A stretch of 64,000 nt of DNA from Punica granatum (GCF_007655135.1 NC_045128.1:4278001-4342000), one strand, 5' to 3'. Positions 13,322-27,369 are shown, counted from the stretch's first letter. A program made the numbers and translations. Notes: a model not told the origin generated them from the letters alone.

Positions 13322-13660
13322 GCAAAATAGAAAGAATAGTTTGAGAAGCACCTCGTACTTTTATTTTTCCATTGAAAGCGTGAAAGGATCTGGGATACAA
13401 AGACTGTGTGAAATCTCTAGGCAACAAATATATGATACAGTAAAGTTTTGAAATTATTAATCAATATGAAAAAAATATGATAAATGTACCCGCAAAATAG
13501 GAAGAATAGTTGTAGAAACACATCATACTTTTATTTTTTCCAATGACAGCGTGAAATGGTCCAAGAAACAAAGAGTGTGTGAAATCGCTAGGCATTGACA
13601 ATATGATACGAAAAAAAATTGAAATTATAAATCGATATGAAAAAAATATGACAAACATAA
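13322..13660. repeat. two-unit imperfect tandem repeat, period about 169 bp
   Basis: Unit 1 starts with GCAAAATAG at 13322 and unit 2 with the same string at 13491. Both contain similar segments in the same order: the AAGAATAG motif, a poly-T/CCA segment, GTGTGTGAAATC-like sequence, CTAGGCA, and a GATATGAAAAAAATATGA run. It looks like a simple duplication in non-coding DNA. Confidence 0.75.
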
Positions 13661-14099
13661 TTGCAATAGGGATTAACTCGGTTGAAATGGATGTTAGAGG
13701 AAAAAATGACAAAAATTAATGAAAATAAAAAGAACCCGAATATAAGTATTATGAAAGTATGTGATCAAAAGTAACGAATCTGAAAGGATGCAACGAAAAG
13801 TCACGATGTACGAGGATATTTTTAAAATAATGAAAATTAGACAAACTTTTTGTACTTTTATATATAGATATACAATTCTTCTTTTTGCTGAAATGTGTAT
13901 ATATCATATAATTTTATATGAGGAAATCAAAATATCATTGGTGTTTTGGGCCAAGATGTCTTTGAAAGTGGAGGTCAGTGCAAAAGTTTTATATGAACTT
14001 AACATCCGAGACCTCCAGGTTTGGGCTTATCAGAAGTATCTAAAGCCCGCGAACTATACATATATATCAAGCCCACATCTTACCTTTTGTTTCAATTTG

Positions 14100-14182
14100 G
14101 TAGATAACAATCGTAATAATAATAATAATAATAATAACAACAATCATCGCAATCATAATCATAATCATAATCATAATCGTGA
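14100..14182. repeat. AAT / AATCAT microsatellite
   Basis: A run of AAT triplets passes into AATCAT repeats. It creates an Asn/His-rich open frame (13761-14282) that is best explained by the microsatellite and not by a gene. Confidence 0.8.
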
Positions 14183-14339
14183 AAGTAATTCTGCCATGAA
14201 ATATCCATGGAAGAATGAGAAGTTTAAGCCAAATTTTCAAAACCAAATGTGTATCTTATACTGGAAACCTTTAAGAAAATAATAAGTGCTGTGAGTAAAT
14301 TAGCACTGCAATCTTGCATGTTGTCTAATATCTTCAGTT

Positions 14340-14775
14340 ATCAAACCGGCCAATTCGATTTAGTTAAGTTATAAAAATGAATTCAAACGCATTAAAATCA
14401 TCTTAATTATTGCTTCAGTTTGTTTGAATTGGTGCTTATGCGGATGCGGTGTTTATAATTGGTTTGTTCTGACTCTATCATATATTTTATTGAAATTGCT
14501 TAGAAATTACAATCAAAATGCATTGGGAAATAATTTTTCAGCACTGCAAAGTAGTTTTCTTGTACGTCAGGCAATCTCCCTCGATGTAGTCGGGCATTTT
14601 TTAGCAACAAAGTTATTGCCCTCTTAACCATATAATGAGGATTGAATTGAAATAGTAACCCTTTGATTTTTCCCTTTGAGTGTCCTAATACCAAAGTGCT
14701 ATCGGGGGGAAGGACATTTGGTTTCGATGAGAATTTTCCCTCGGTAAATATAATATTACATGTCTTATGTTCATC
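14340..14775. repeat. dispersed repeat, copy 1 (partner at 26580-26930)
   Basis: This stretch aligns by eye with 26580-26930. Shared runs include TTGCTTAGAAATTACAAT, TAGTTTTCTT, TTAACCATATAATGAGGATT, ATAGTAACCCTTTG and ATAATATTACATGTCTTA, in the same order and spacing. It has no coding capacity. I do not recognise the family; it may be a degraded transposon. Confidence 0.7.
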
Positions 14776-15828
14776 TTTGTTTTCTTAATTGATTTAGAAT
14801 TAAGACCTCAAATCCCCTAATATCTTCCCTAAATTATTGGTGACAAGTCACAAATAATCCTTCAATTCCTCTAGTTCAAATATATCTGGCCTATACTATC
14901 TGTATAACAATTCCTATTTTGAATGTCAAACTCAGCAGCGGGGAATTTCGGCTAAAAAGTTGATCGCCGTCATCCCAAGAAGTCCAACTTCGATCGGCTG
15001 AGCATAACTTGCTCCTTTTAGCTCCCATTTGAGTTCTATTTGATCTATCGGATTCCTAACCCGATAAGATATTCGTAAACCTTACTTTTGCATGTTTCCT
15101 CGAGTTATTCCAGCTAAATTAACTGAAAATTTAGAAGCTGAAATGGTCCAGCAAATATCGAGTTAAAATGTCAAAAATTGAATAAAGAGCTACTAAACTA
15201 AAACTAAAGTTCAATAAAATTCAACTAACCTAAAACAACTTGAAATTCAAAAAAAAAAACCTAAATTCAATAATCTAACATCAATACAGACTGTAAATAT
15301 GACCTAATTACTCTATAGATTTATCATTATCAATCCACTCTTAATTTCTCCTTTTATCAAATTTCATCAATATTACTTTAACGTTATAGAATTATCATAA
15401 AAATTATGACGTAATCATTCTTTTTAATTATTATTAATCATTCTAATGATATATGTACATACATATATATATATGAATAGTATTTCCATGATAAAATTAC
15501 TGACCTCATAAATATGTTCTAACTTCTAACTAAATTTATGGGGTTTAATTTGTCCGAACAGTGAATACTAAAAATTTTGCAAATTAGGAGGAAGTTAAAA
15601 GGACAAAATAGTGACTTTAATATTGCATTTAACTACCTATTTGACAACCAGTTTCCAATTTCTCTCTTCCCATTTTCTCTTTTTCTTCCTCTCTCCTCTC
15701 TCCCTCCTCCTCACGTTCTATCATTCTCTCTTTTCACTTCATTCATTTTCGGTAGGATACGGGGGAAGTGCCGAGAAAACAAAGAAAACAAAGAAAGCAA
15801 GAACAACTAAAAGCTATGGATAACAAAG

Positions 15829-16013
15829 GTGGGGTACGAAGACCCCAACAACATCGCCAAAAAGCAACACGTTAATATCGACATATAGTTGAAGTGCTTT
15901 TCTTGCAAGCCATACATGAATTTCCCTCATGATAGGTGTGTTCAACTCTGTCATGCCTGGATCTGTCAAGAAATTCCCGTATGGGTTGAACCAAAGTTGC
16001 TAATTTTGGTGCA
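15829..16013 (-). other. unidentified exon-like open frame
   Basis: On the minus strand an open frame of about 60 codons runs from a possible acceptor (AAAATTAG before 16013) to a stop at about 15829. It has protein-like composition, including NPYGNFLTDPG and MREIHVWLARKAL segments. I do not recognise the family. No neighbouring exons are apparent, so it may be a gene remnant or chance. A CT-rich stretch lies on its low-coordinate side at about 15650-15740. Confidence 0.25.
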
Positions 16014-16474
16014 TAAGGACCACGAATAGTGATCAAATCTTTTCACTCCATTCTTTTTTATTTAATCACATTAATTAATCATTATAAAAATTAAAAAGAT
16101 AATCACATTCTATAGAGAATTTTCAACAAAAGGAAATTATGAGAGACTGTGCATAGCATGGGCTTGTATTACAAAAAAGAGAAGGATGGTAGTTGCGATA
16201 ACTTTCATTATCCCAAAAATGCCCCTCAAAAATAGAATAAAAAAATTAATAACAACTAGATATTGAAGAAGTTATGGTATATATATTTTTTTGGTGTGTG
16301 AACCATAGTGTTCATAAGTCCAATTGAGTCCTGACTAATCCAATTGAGCTGAATCAGTCCACTAAATGATAAAACTCTTCCAACGTAAATTTTCTCAATT
16401 CATAAATTTCGGAACTTGAGACCTTATTTAAAGAGAACAAGCGCTGACCTCTTTTTGATAAATAAGATAATTCA

Positions 16475-19400
16475 TTAAAGACGAGAATCAAGTACAGAGT
16501 TCGAGTGCCTAAGGTTGGGATATCCTTGAAAAATACAAAGCAAGGGGGAGTTAGACAATAAACCGAATTGGCCTAAGTCATGAGCAATGGAATTTTCCTC
16601 CCTCGGTACCCAAGAACAAACCCAGGAAGAGAAAAAATTAAGAGCTAAAGCGATATTCGCAATTATGCTTTTAATCTCCCAAGGGGAGCTACAAGGGTGC
16701 AGAATGGCATTCACAAGTTGCAGGGCATCGCATCTAAGCCATATTTTCGTCAATCCTCTTTCAGCAGCAATGGATAGTGCAAGGAGGGCTGCTTTGGCTT
16801 CCGCTTGGAGAGGTTTATCTTCGTTAGAGGACTGGAACCAGGATAGTGAAAGACTGCCGTTCAAAAGCTGGAGAGTCCCGGAGAGGCATGTTCTGTTGAT
16901 GGTCCAAGCTGCATCTGTGTTTAAGATAAGCCAATCAGGCCTTGAAGGTGCTTGTGAGGCAGGGACATGCAGTTGATGATGGGGCCGCTCTTTTTGATGC
17001 TTTTCCTCGGTGAGATTGCATCTATGGTGCTCCAAATAAGACCGCTTTATCCTATTTATGCATTCATGTAAATCAGCTGGCTTCCCTGTGTGTAAGACAT
17101 CATTGCGTGAGGTCCACAAATAATAAAGAGCGATGGATGCATAAAGAGAGAGCTCAGTCCTATCAAAGCGCTTAGGGAAGATTGATGCAGGGGGGCAAGA
17201 AATGAAGTTAATAAGATGCTTCACATTGTTGATAGGGAGAATGCTAGAGTGCAAGTTCCAAGGTGATTCCCTCCAAGCAACACGATGGAAGATACAATCT
17301 CCGTAGAGATGATCAATCTTATCGGAGCTGGTATGGCAAAGGGGACAAGGGGCGTCCTCTTCACTAAACCAGGGGAGGCTTTCACTACCTATCCTCCAAA
17401 GATGGAGTTTAAAACGTTCATGAATTTTAAGATTCCAGATGGCCTTCCAAGATATTCCGTTGTGAACATGGAATCTATGATGTTGATCTGTGAGGTAAAA
17501 GGATTTTACAGAATGCTTCCCTAATGAATTGGGGGTCCATTTTGCACAATCTTCGAAATCGGCTTGGGATAGATGGATCTTGAGGATGTTATGCACCGTG
17601 TCTTGCTCGAAAAGGGATGAGAGAAGTGGAATGTTCCATTGCTTTGGGTTGAAGAGCATCAGATCACGTACCTTTAGGGCAGGGTCTTGGATTACATCTA
17701 GCCTAGGAGATGGTTTGAAGTTGTCCATACCTGAGATCCATGGATCAAGCCAAGCTGAGGTTGAAGAGCCGTTCCCTATAGAAAATCAAGTACTTGCCTG
17801 GATAGTATCCTTGCACCATTGGAGACCTTTCCAAATCGGCGAAGCTAAGGGGCGGTTGGTGGAGTTTAGAAAATTACCGTATTAGCTTTGAAAGCTCTAC
17901 CCGCCAGGCTTTCGTTACCTTTTGTGAGCACCCAAGCCGTTTTGGAAAGCATTGTCTTATTTGAGTCTTCAGCTCTTCGGAAGCCAAGGCCCCATTTTGC
18001 TTTAGGTTGGCAAATGGCATCCTAATTTTTTGGTGCATAGAAGTTGCCTTCATCTTTGGTAGAACCCCACCAGAATCTCCTAGTCACTTTGTCAATTGTA
18101 TTGAGCGTGGACTTTGGAAGCTGGAACAAAGACATAGTATAAATCGGGGTGCTGTTGATTACTGATATGATCAAAGTGGCTCTACCCGCCCATGACAGTG
18201 CTTTTGTCTTCCAAGCTGCTAGTCTATTTTTGATCTTATCAATGAGGAATTAGAATGATTCTTTCCTTTTCCTTTTGATGAACATCGGGTTTCCCAGGTA
18301 TCTTGCATTTTCCTTTAGTTTTCTAATGTCAAGGATGGATTTTGCAGATCTTCTAGAGTCAGCTGTTGTGTTCTTGGAGAAGAAAAGACCTGATTTGGTG
18401 TAGTTGATTTCTTGGTCCGACCAGTGACATAATTTATCGAGGATGTCCTTTACGGCTGTAATATTAGCAGGAGAGGCCTTTGCCAGGATGAGGAGGTCAT
18501 CTGCGAACATTAGATGGGTAATCTGAGGTCCTCCCCGACTTATTTGAATGCTCTTAATGTCGCCGTTTGATTCAGCCCTATATAGGAGACGTGACAGAAT
18601 TTCCATGGATATGACAAACAAGTAGGGAGAAATAGGATCTCCCTGCCTTAGACCTCTGGATGGCGAGAAGTGACCATGCGGTGAGCCGTTGAGAAGGATG
18701 GAAAAGGTTGAAGTGGAGATGCATTGATGAATCCAAGAGATAAAGGTCGAGTGGAAGCCTAGATTTTCGAGAATCTTAATGATGAAAGACCATTCCAGTT
18801 TATCAAAGGCTTTCATAAAGTCAATCTTCATCCTAATCCACCCTCTGCGAGCTTTCGTTTTCCTCATTGTGTGAAGGATCTTTTGGGTGAGAAGGCCGTT
18901 CTCATTTATCCATCTCCCTTCGATGAAAGCAGTTTGGTTTGAGGAGATGATCTTCCGGAGGAGTGGCTTGAGTCTGTTGGCAATTATTTTGGAGATCACT
19001 TTGTAACTTACATTGCATAGACTGATAGGCCTGAAGTCTATGAAAGTGGATGCTCCGTGGCACTTTGGTATAAGGGAGATAAAAGTGTTGTTCCACTCTA
19101 TGAGAATGTGATTTGAGCTAAAGAAGTTCTTGACAGCTGAGATGAGGAGTGGTTTAACCGTATCTTCACAGTGCTTGTAGAAAAGCGAAGGGATTCCATC
19201 TGGGCCAGGGGCTTTGAGACTTGGGATTGAGTTTAGGGCCATCATGATTTCCTTGTCATCCGGAGGGCAGATTAAGTTCTCATTGTCTGTCACTGAGATG
19301 GCTGGGCAAATCAGACCTTCTAGATCATCGGGTATTGAGGGGTGGGAGGTATGGAATAGGTCTTGGAAGTTCTGGAGGAAATAGTTTCCCATTCCTTCGT

Positions 19401-20562
19401 TGTCTTGGCACCATTCCCCATTAATATCCTTGATGACAGCAATGGAATTTGATCTACGCCTTATGATAGTTGAGAGGTGGAAGAATTTGGAATTTTTGTC
19501 CCCCTCCTTCATCCAGAGTTCTCTTGATTTTTGCCCCCATATGAGGTCCTTCCTGATGAGGTTTTCTTCGAGTTCTGCTAGGAGCTTTTCTTCTTGTTCC
19601 TTGGTCTCAGGTGTGGAGGCCTTTCCTTGGATGGTTTCGAGTTTCTTCATGATTCCTGCAATGTTAGTATCACAGTATCCAAACACTTCTCTGTTCCACT
19701 TCCTAAGATCTTTTCTGACAAGTTTAATTTTAGAAGTGAGTTGGAAGGCCTTTGAACCATAAACCGTTTTATTCCATGCATTTTTGACAATGTCTTTACT
19801 AGAGATATCCCGGGTCCAGGCTTCCTCAAAGCGAAAGGGTCTGGGTTTATGCGAGGAGTGCATCCAAAGTTTTAATAAAATATGATTGTGATCAGAGCGA
19901 ATTTGTGGGAGATGGAAGACTCTTGCTTTTGGAAATGTGGTCCTCCATATGTCATTTGCAATAGCTCTATCTAATCTCTGCTTAATGGAGGCTAGGCCTG
20001 ATCTTTTATTCCTCCATGTGAAAGGGTTACCCGAGAAGCCTAGATCTATGCATCCCGATTGATTAAGGAAGCTATCGAGGAAGGAACGTGAAGATGATGC
20101 ATAAGAACGCCCTCCTATTTTATCAGATGAAGCACAAATTTCATTGAAATCTCCTATAATCAACCATGGGGAGTCAATTGAGCTTGCAAGATTTGATAAG
20201 TCAGTCTAGAACAAAGATTTTTCATGCATGTACGGAGGGTCATATATTGTAGTAAGGAGCCAATGGGCTGGTAAAACCTGGTGCTCTACAATGGCATGGA
20301 TGTAGAATGGGGATGATTTTAAAATGTTAATATTCAATTCTGAATCCCAAAGTAAGCATAATCCACCAGAAGCATTTGAGGATTCGATTGAAAAGATACC
20401 TTCAAAGTTGCAACGTCGGACTATTTTACTACAGTGGGACGAGTCTGATTTTGTTTCAGATAGAAATATAATACTAGGGCGGTACTTTCGGATGAGGAGG
20501 CGAAGAGCTTGTACTGTCGGTTCTCCTCTCATTCCCCGAAAGTTCCAGGCAAGTAGACTCAT
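16475..20562 (-). pseudogene. LINE ORF2 (endonuclease, reverse transcriptase, RNase H), broken
   Basis: ORF2 starts at 20562 with an exonuclease-endonuclease-phosphatase fold: WNFRG, the catalytic SETK, GDFNEI and SDHNHI are visible. A TAG at 20206 interrupts it. The reverse transcriptase follows (18250-20163) with the GPDGIP region and the catalytic FADD box. Further stops occur at 18250, about 18019, about 17878 and about 17797, plus a frameshift near 17850. The last open part (16475-17728) has a zf-RVT Cys/His region (CPLCH) and an RNase H with NTDAAW, AEAKAA and RCDAL acidic positions. Two of the stops replace expected Trp codons, consistent with C-to-T decay of silenced DNA (inference). 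Confidence 0.88.
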
Positions 20563-22470
20563 GGCTTACTTGGGGGCTTGATAAAGCCCACCTCCTCGGC
20601 CATGTTGTTGTCTTTTGCATTAGTATCATCATCCATTACTTTGTCGAAATTATGCCCTCCTATCTGAAGATGCATTCCAAGAGTCTGGTTCTGATGCCCG
20701 ATCATCTTTGCCATCTTGTTGAAGAACTTGGAGTAAGGTGCAGCAAGGTTGAGGAAATCTTCAATCGATGTTTCGTTTTTCCTCTTTCTGTGGGTGAAAG
20801 AGACGGTGAAATCTTCCATTTCCATATCACTGCCGTGGGGGAAATCCTGGCTGGGACTTGGGCTTATCCTGCGGGCCTGAGCACTCCCAGTGGGCTTAGC
20901 ATTGCAGACTGGGCTTTTATGTGCAGATGTCCTGGGCGAAGCCTGCTGAGATGATAGGCGGTAGGCATAGGATCTCACTGGGCCCAGGAACGGGCTTTTT
21001 CTTGGGCTAGTCCTATTAGGAAGTTAGGCTTCCAGGTTGTCCTGCAGATCAACCAAACCCGAGTAAACTGAGTTGGTATTGAGGATATGTGATGTCCGAT
21101 CCCATCCCAACTCCTTCCTGATGTTGTACGGCGTGACTTGACCGCGGTGGAGGAGGAGGTCAGAGTCAGGATCTACAACGGGCGGCTGCATACTCGGCGG
21201 GTTGTCTTTTCCTTCTGACAAAGGGGTCATGTTGCTGAGTTCAGATCGAAGCTTCTAGGGGGGCGAGCTTTGGTTCTGGGAGTGGGAGGGTGAGTCGGAC
21301 TCGGGGGGGAGGGGGCGGTGAAACAGAGAGGGTCGATTCTGATGGGGAAGCAGAGAGGTGAGGCGGGATTAGGTCCGATTGGGCGTCGAATCTTAACCAC
21401 GGGCCATAGAGGTTGGTGGATGCTGGGGAGTCCGATTGGCAGTGAGCTTGGTCGTGCCCTAGGATGCCACAGTCATAGCAAAACGTTTTGAGATGCTCAT
21501 AAGTAGATCCATGTTGGCTTACCACTCTTCCTACTTATCAATCGTCCAGGGCCAAGTGGCTTGGTGACTAGCACCTTGACCAATGCTCGTGGTGTGACAA
21601 ACCATTTAAGAAGTGTCGGAGTGTCTTTCCAATCAATTTCCAGTACTTTGCCGGCTCTTTGGACTAATTTGGTGATGTTTTCGATGGATAGTAGCTTAGG
21701 CGGGATGCCTCTTATTTGGATCTAAAATGTTACAACATCAAATTTTATCTCCTCCAACGATAGGCCCTTATCCCAGCGTTCGATCATCAGGTGAGCGTCT
21801 TGGACATACCAAGCTCTGTCTTTCTCCACATAAAGCATGTCTTTTTTATCAGAGAAGAGGCAAACCATGATTTCATCAGAGTATTTCTTGGGTGTGATGG
21901 TGACTCTTTTCCTTATGTTCCAAGCTTGAAGAAGACAAGGGATAATCGCTTTGGAAGGAGGGGGTTTAAAGCCGAACGGTTTGATGAGAAGGGTTAGGGG
22001 GGTGGACTTGTGTGCTTCTTCCTCATCGTTAATATTCAGATCAATAACTTCTTGGCTATGGTTCATGGACATTTGGGAGGAAAAGATTTCGGACAGGGAA
22101 TACTCTAGGTCAGTTTGGTCCATTTCAGGGGGAGGGGTATCTTGAGGTTGAAGGAAGGGGGCGGTATTGGAAGAGGGGTTGAGAGGGATGTTTGAAATGC
22201 TTGGATCTTGTGGGATCCTGGGAGGAGGGTAATAGTTGCTATGTACAGTATAGCAGTGAGTGCCATAAAGAGAAGGAACCTTACACTTAAATGAAGCTGG
22301 GAGATTTGCAGGGCTGGTGGATCTGTGAAGGTAGATCTGAAGTAAAATCGGTAGTAAATGGAGAAGATTGAGCATGGACAAATGCTAGTTGGCGGATTTG
22401 GTTGGATGGCAAGAGCTTCAAAGATTCTGTAGTAAATGAAGTAGTAGAGGAGATCTTGCAGGGATCGCAA
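20559..22470 (-). pseudogene. LINE ORF1 (DUF4283 / zinc-knuckle RNA-binding protein), broken
   Basis: ORF1 of plant L1 LINEs encodes a nucleic-acid-binding protein needed for retrotransposition. The frame around 21722-22381 carries a DUF4283-type region (ending ...MIERWDKGLSLEEIKFDVV), then meets a TAG at 21722 where related elements have Trp. The frame continues with the expected sequence (IQIRGIPP, ending near TPLLKWF-like residues). A frameshift near 21545 moves to the frame with the CCHC knuckle (CYDCGILGHDQAHC, 21241-21525). Another shift near 21240 and a TAA at 21024 follow before the final part (20559-20978). Its TGA stop overlaps the ORF2 ATG. Confidence 0.8.
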
Positions 22471-22612
22471 GGAAGATCCAAAATGATCCTACAGTGAAGC
22501 AGTGATGAAGAGGTCTTTGAATAATTAGAGAAGGATGTGTAAGAGATGAGGAGGAGGTGGAGCTTCCAACAAAGGGAAGAAGGTTAGAGAGAGAAGCTCT
22601 CAACTAAGGAGA

Positions 22613-23052
22613 GAGAAACAAACGCTAAATTCATTTTCTCTCTTTCCTTAATTTTCTCCCACTTCCTCTCTCTCTCTCTTCTCTCTCACACGTTCTCTCT
22701 CTTTCTCCGCTCACTCTTTCCCTCTAACTAACGTGAAATACAAACACATCTTTTAATCTTTTTAATTTATTTGATCAATTGAAATTTTCAATTGATAATA
22801 TTATTTCAATCCCTTACTACTAAGCAAGACTACTACATTTCAAAAATAAAGGTCATATAGAAGGTTTACATGATACCACGCAGAGTGCGGGTATGACTGG
22901 CATGTATATATATATATATATATATCCAAAGTTACCTAATAAACTTCAAATAATCAAAAGTCAACTTCATCATGTATGGTTCCCCCCACCCAAAAGAAAA
23001 TTTTAAAAAATTCATGTCAACTTCTTTCCTGTAGCCCCTAATACGTATAGAA
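22613..23052. other. CT-rich and AT-repeat spacer
   Basis: This spacer between the LINE and the methyltransferase pseudogene contains a CT-rich stretch (about 22640-22730) and an AT microsatellite at about 22904-22925. I see no gene. Confidence 0.6.
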
Positions 23053-24292
<1,240 letters not shown>

Positions 24293-24861
24293 TCATCATT
24301 ATCCCTCCTAATAATATGCATTCGAAAAATAATAAGACAATAAATTGGATCCTTGCTTGGGATTTGGTTATTAGCTTATTTTGATGTGATCCATCTTATT
24401 GATCAGAAGCCATGAATGTTAATGCATGGAATTATGAATTTAATAAATCTACTTTATTCACAGAAAAATAATCGATTTTAGTTAATTTACATTAAATTTT
24501 TCTTAAGCATGTGGCAGTACGCATGACAGGGATTAGGGAAGTCTAATCATCCCTGCGAATGCATTCAAAAAATAAGATAATAATAAGTTGCATACATGCT
24601 TGTGACGCCGTTTTTAGTTTACTTTTACATGATTCATCAGATCGAATCAATCGGAAGCGCAACATTTTTTAAGTAGATGGAATCATGAATGAAATAATTA
24701 ATCTATTTTAGTTATTGATTAATTTTCTTTAATTTTTTTATTAAGCATGTGGCTATACGAGGTTAGGAAGATGTCGAGGCTCAACCAAGCAGGTGGATTC
24801 CTGACCCGATATTCACGGGGTTGCATGTTTCTCGCTCTAGCTATTAACTTAATAATAATAA
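24293..24861. other. intergenic, no gene seen
   Basis: Two related segments (about 24310-24480 and 24550-24730) share AATAAGATAATAA-like, GATTCATC-like and GAATCATGAAT-like strings, suggesting an old local duplication. There is no gene. Confidence 0.5.
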
Positions 24862-25282
24862 GGGTAAATTGCACCGGTGGTCCAAAAAGTTTTATAAATG
24901 TTATGGTACAAAAAGTTTTTTTTGCTACTTGATGGTACAAAATGTTTCAAAGTTATTTCAGTATAGTACAAACCGTCATCTCTCTATTAACGCCGTCAAA
25001 CCGTCCTTTACAAGACTGTAAATTTTGCATCATCATCTAACTTACGTAAAACATTTTGTATTATTAAATTACAACTTCAAAACATTTTGCACCGTCATGT
25101 AACATCCCACAAAAATCGATTTTGCACAATCAGCATCGACTTGACGGCGTCAATGGCGAGATGACGATTTGTACTATATTGAAACAACTTTGAAACATTT
25201 TGTACCATCAAGAAGCAAAAAAACTTTTTGTACTATATTGAAATATTTGTAAAACTTTTTGGACTACAAGTGCAATTTACCA
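24862..25282. mobile_element. Mutator-like foldback MITE, copy 3 (about 421 bp)
   Basis: Ends GGGTAAATTGCACCGGTGG and GTGCAATTTACC match the elements at 7159 and 8982, but the TTTTAAAA-rich core is missing and the element is shorter. It lies inside an ATA repeat. TAATAATAA flanks both sides (24853-24861 and 25283-25291), compatible with a 9-bp target duplication but ambiguous in a microsatellite. Confidence 0.82.
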
Positions 25283-25491
25283 TAATAATAATAATAAAGG
25301 GAGTACAGTACAACGATGCTATCAGGTTCAATTATCTCGTGATTGGACTATTTGTATCTCTTATTAATTATTAAAATGTCTATTTTATTATATTAACTAC
25401 TAAGACTATAAGCCTCCCGTGTAACCTAATCATATATAATCGCGAAAGTCTAGTACATGAATGAACATCGATGAAAGTATGAGATAGCTCA

Positions 25492-25792
25492 GCTTGCATT
25501 TGGTTTTCGGGATGGATCGTGATCCAATTAAACTTAATTTTATGCAATGATTGTAAGTATTAACAAATATATGAATGAATGAGAATATATATATTTATGT
25601 ATATATAGATGTGAAAGTAAATGAAAATTTTATTATTAAAAAATTATTATAAAAATAATTAAAAATATATAAGTGAAAAATTATTATTAAATAATAGAAA
25701 AAGACAAAATAATAATAATTATATTATTGAATTTAAGAAAATATTGAGTGGACTTAGATAGAGCTGGATTATTAATCGAAAAACAAATGAAG
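25492..25792. mobile_element. Tourist-like MITE, 301 bp, uninterrupted relative of 6840-8264
   Basis: The ends GCTTGCATTTGGTTTTC and GAAAAACAAATGAAG match the element at 6840-8264. Flanking TCA on each side is a possible 3-bp duplication. The interior contains ATGATTGTAAGTATTAAC, which is the empty version of the site where the other copy holds the 199-bp hAT MITE. It is non-coding. Confidence 0.8.
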
Positions 25793-26129
25793 TCAAAGTG
25801 TGCGAACCAATACATATTTTATTCTGGCATTTAGTACATTATAGGTAGTTTCATATCGCATGGAGGTATACCAAAGATAATGTAACAGTAAGATCTCAAT
25901 CGTTTATTACACGTGATCATGCGTGGGTTCCACGAGTGAGTGGGTGCATGTTAGAATTTCCCATTAGGTAATTAGGTAGATTGTAAAAATCTTTATAAAA
26001 TAACAAGTGGCGAAAGCTCTGCACACTTTACTAGGTACCTGCATGTTACGACAAAGACAAGATCTATGAAAGTTGTAGCCGTTGTCTCGATATAATAATG
26101 AAATGAAAGGATAAATATATAAAGTGTTT

Positions 26130-26440
26130 CATAATAACATTAAATCTGATTTAATTTGATTTGACGAGATGAAAAATAAAAGAAATTAAAAAAAACATAC
26201 GAGAGAGTTAAAAAAAGAGATAAAATATAATAATTATATTGTTGAATTAAAAAAAAATTGAAATTGAGGAAATTTTTTGTATAATTAAGAAAATTTAATA
26301 TTACAAAATTTAATGTAATAATAAATAAATAAAAATATGAGAGAGAATTAAAAAAATATTAAAAAATAATAATTATATTATTGAATTGAGAAACAAATTA
26401 AATTAAATTAAGATAAGTTTATTTTTTAAACAAACAAGCC
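26130..26440. mobile_element. MITE-like element, AT-rich
   Basis: The sequence resembles the element at 11307-11642: it begins near ACATTAAATCTGATTTAATTTGATTTGA and ends near AAACAAACAAGCC, with repeated ATTATATTGTTGAATT and GAGAGAATTAAA-type strings. The boundaries and target duplication are not clear. Confidence 0.55.
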
Positions 26441-26579
26441 AATAATAATAATAATAATTTCTCAAGTGTCTATCGATAGGTATTTGCCTTTTGTCTTTTT
26501 TTTTTTGCTCGAGTAGATATTTGTCCAAATATTTATAGGTAGAGAGGCTTTTTTAATATATGTTCAGTTCTCAAATCAA

Positions 26580-26930
26580 ATGCGATTTAGTTATAAAAGA
26601 AATGCATTCACACTCATTTAAATCATCTTATCTAGATGAAGTTTTGTTCGTATAAGTTGTTATACGCAGCGTCTATTGGTTCCTTCTCACTCATATCAAA
26701 TGTTAAAAATTGCTTAGAAATTACAATTGGAGTGCATCAGGAAATAAACGTGAGCATTGCAAGTAGTTTTCTTATAGTTCTAATACGTCAAGCAATCTAG
26801 CTCGACGTAGTTAGGCATGCTTGGGCACAAATCCCTTTTAACCATATAATGAGGATTGTTTGAGATAGTAACCCTTTGGTTTGTATGATAGGTTTCCCTC
26901 CGTAGATATAATATTACATGTCTTAGTTCA
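26580..26930. repeat. dispersed repeat, copy 2 (partner at 14340-14775)
   Basis: Same orientation and order of shared segments as at 14340-14775, including TTAACCATATAATGAGGATT. It is non-coding and of unknown family. Confidence 0.7.
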
Positions 26931-27369
26931 CCTCTTTTTTCTCAGTTGATTTCGAATAAATAATTTGTTAGAAAATTTCGCTCCGTATGGATGATTTTAC
27001 TCACTTGCAACATACACTACAAGAATTAGATAATATATCGACGGGATTTTCCAATAGATAAGTTCTGTTAGAACGGAAGGAATTTCGTCTATACATTTTC
27101 TTGGAAAGAAAATAAAATTTTGAAAGACGGCTTTCGATCGGAAAGAGTAACTTCGGAATGGAATTTTTACTGTTTTTGATGATTTTTTTTTGGGTCGAAA
27201 AATGGACCTACTCTTATAGTGTTAAGAGTTCGAAATTGAAAAAGTAACTTATAATCAGGACTAAGACGGATGAGATCCGAATCAGTCAGTAGATTCAGAG
27301 CATTTCGTCATGCGCAGAAAGAAAGAAGAGTAAGCTTTTTGATTTTTATGCGTTGGTCGGACCATAAAA

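Larger units (their letters stand above)
16451..22612 (-). mobile_element. degenerate L1-type LINE with RNase H domain
   Basis: It reads on the minus strand from about 22612 (5' end) to about 16451 (3' end). In order it carries an ORF1 with a DUF4283-like region and a CCHC zinc knuckle, an apurinic endonuclease, a reverse transcriptase, a zf-RVT region and a C-terminal RNase H. Full-length order is kept, but several in-frame stops and frameshifts make it inactive. The 3' end has only a very short A-rich tail (TATCAAAAAG). Possible imperfect target duplications are GAGAACAAGCGCT (about 16433) and GAGAAACAAACGCT (about 22613); these are tentative. Confidence 0.9.

Noticed and set aside
13761..14282. 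173-residue open frame rich in Asn and His
   Set aside because: The frame runs through an AAT/AATCAT microsatellite, which explains the Asn/His run. No domain is visible.
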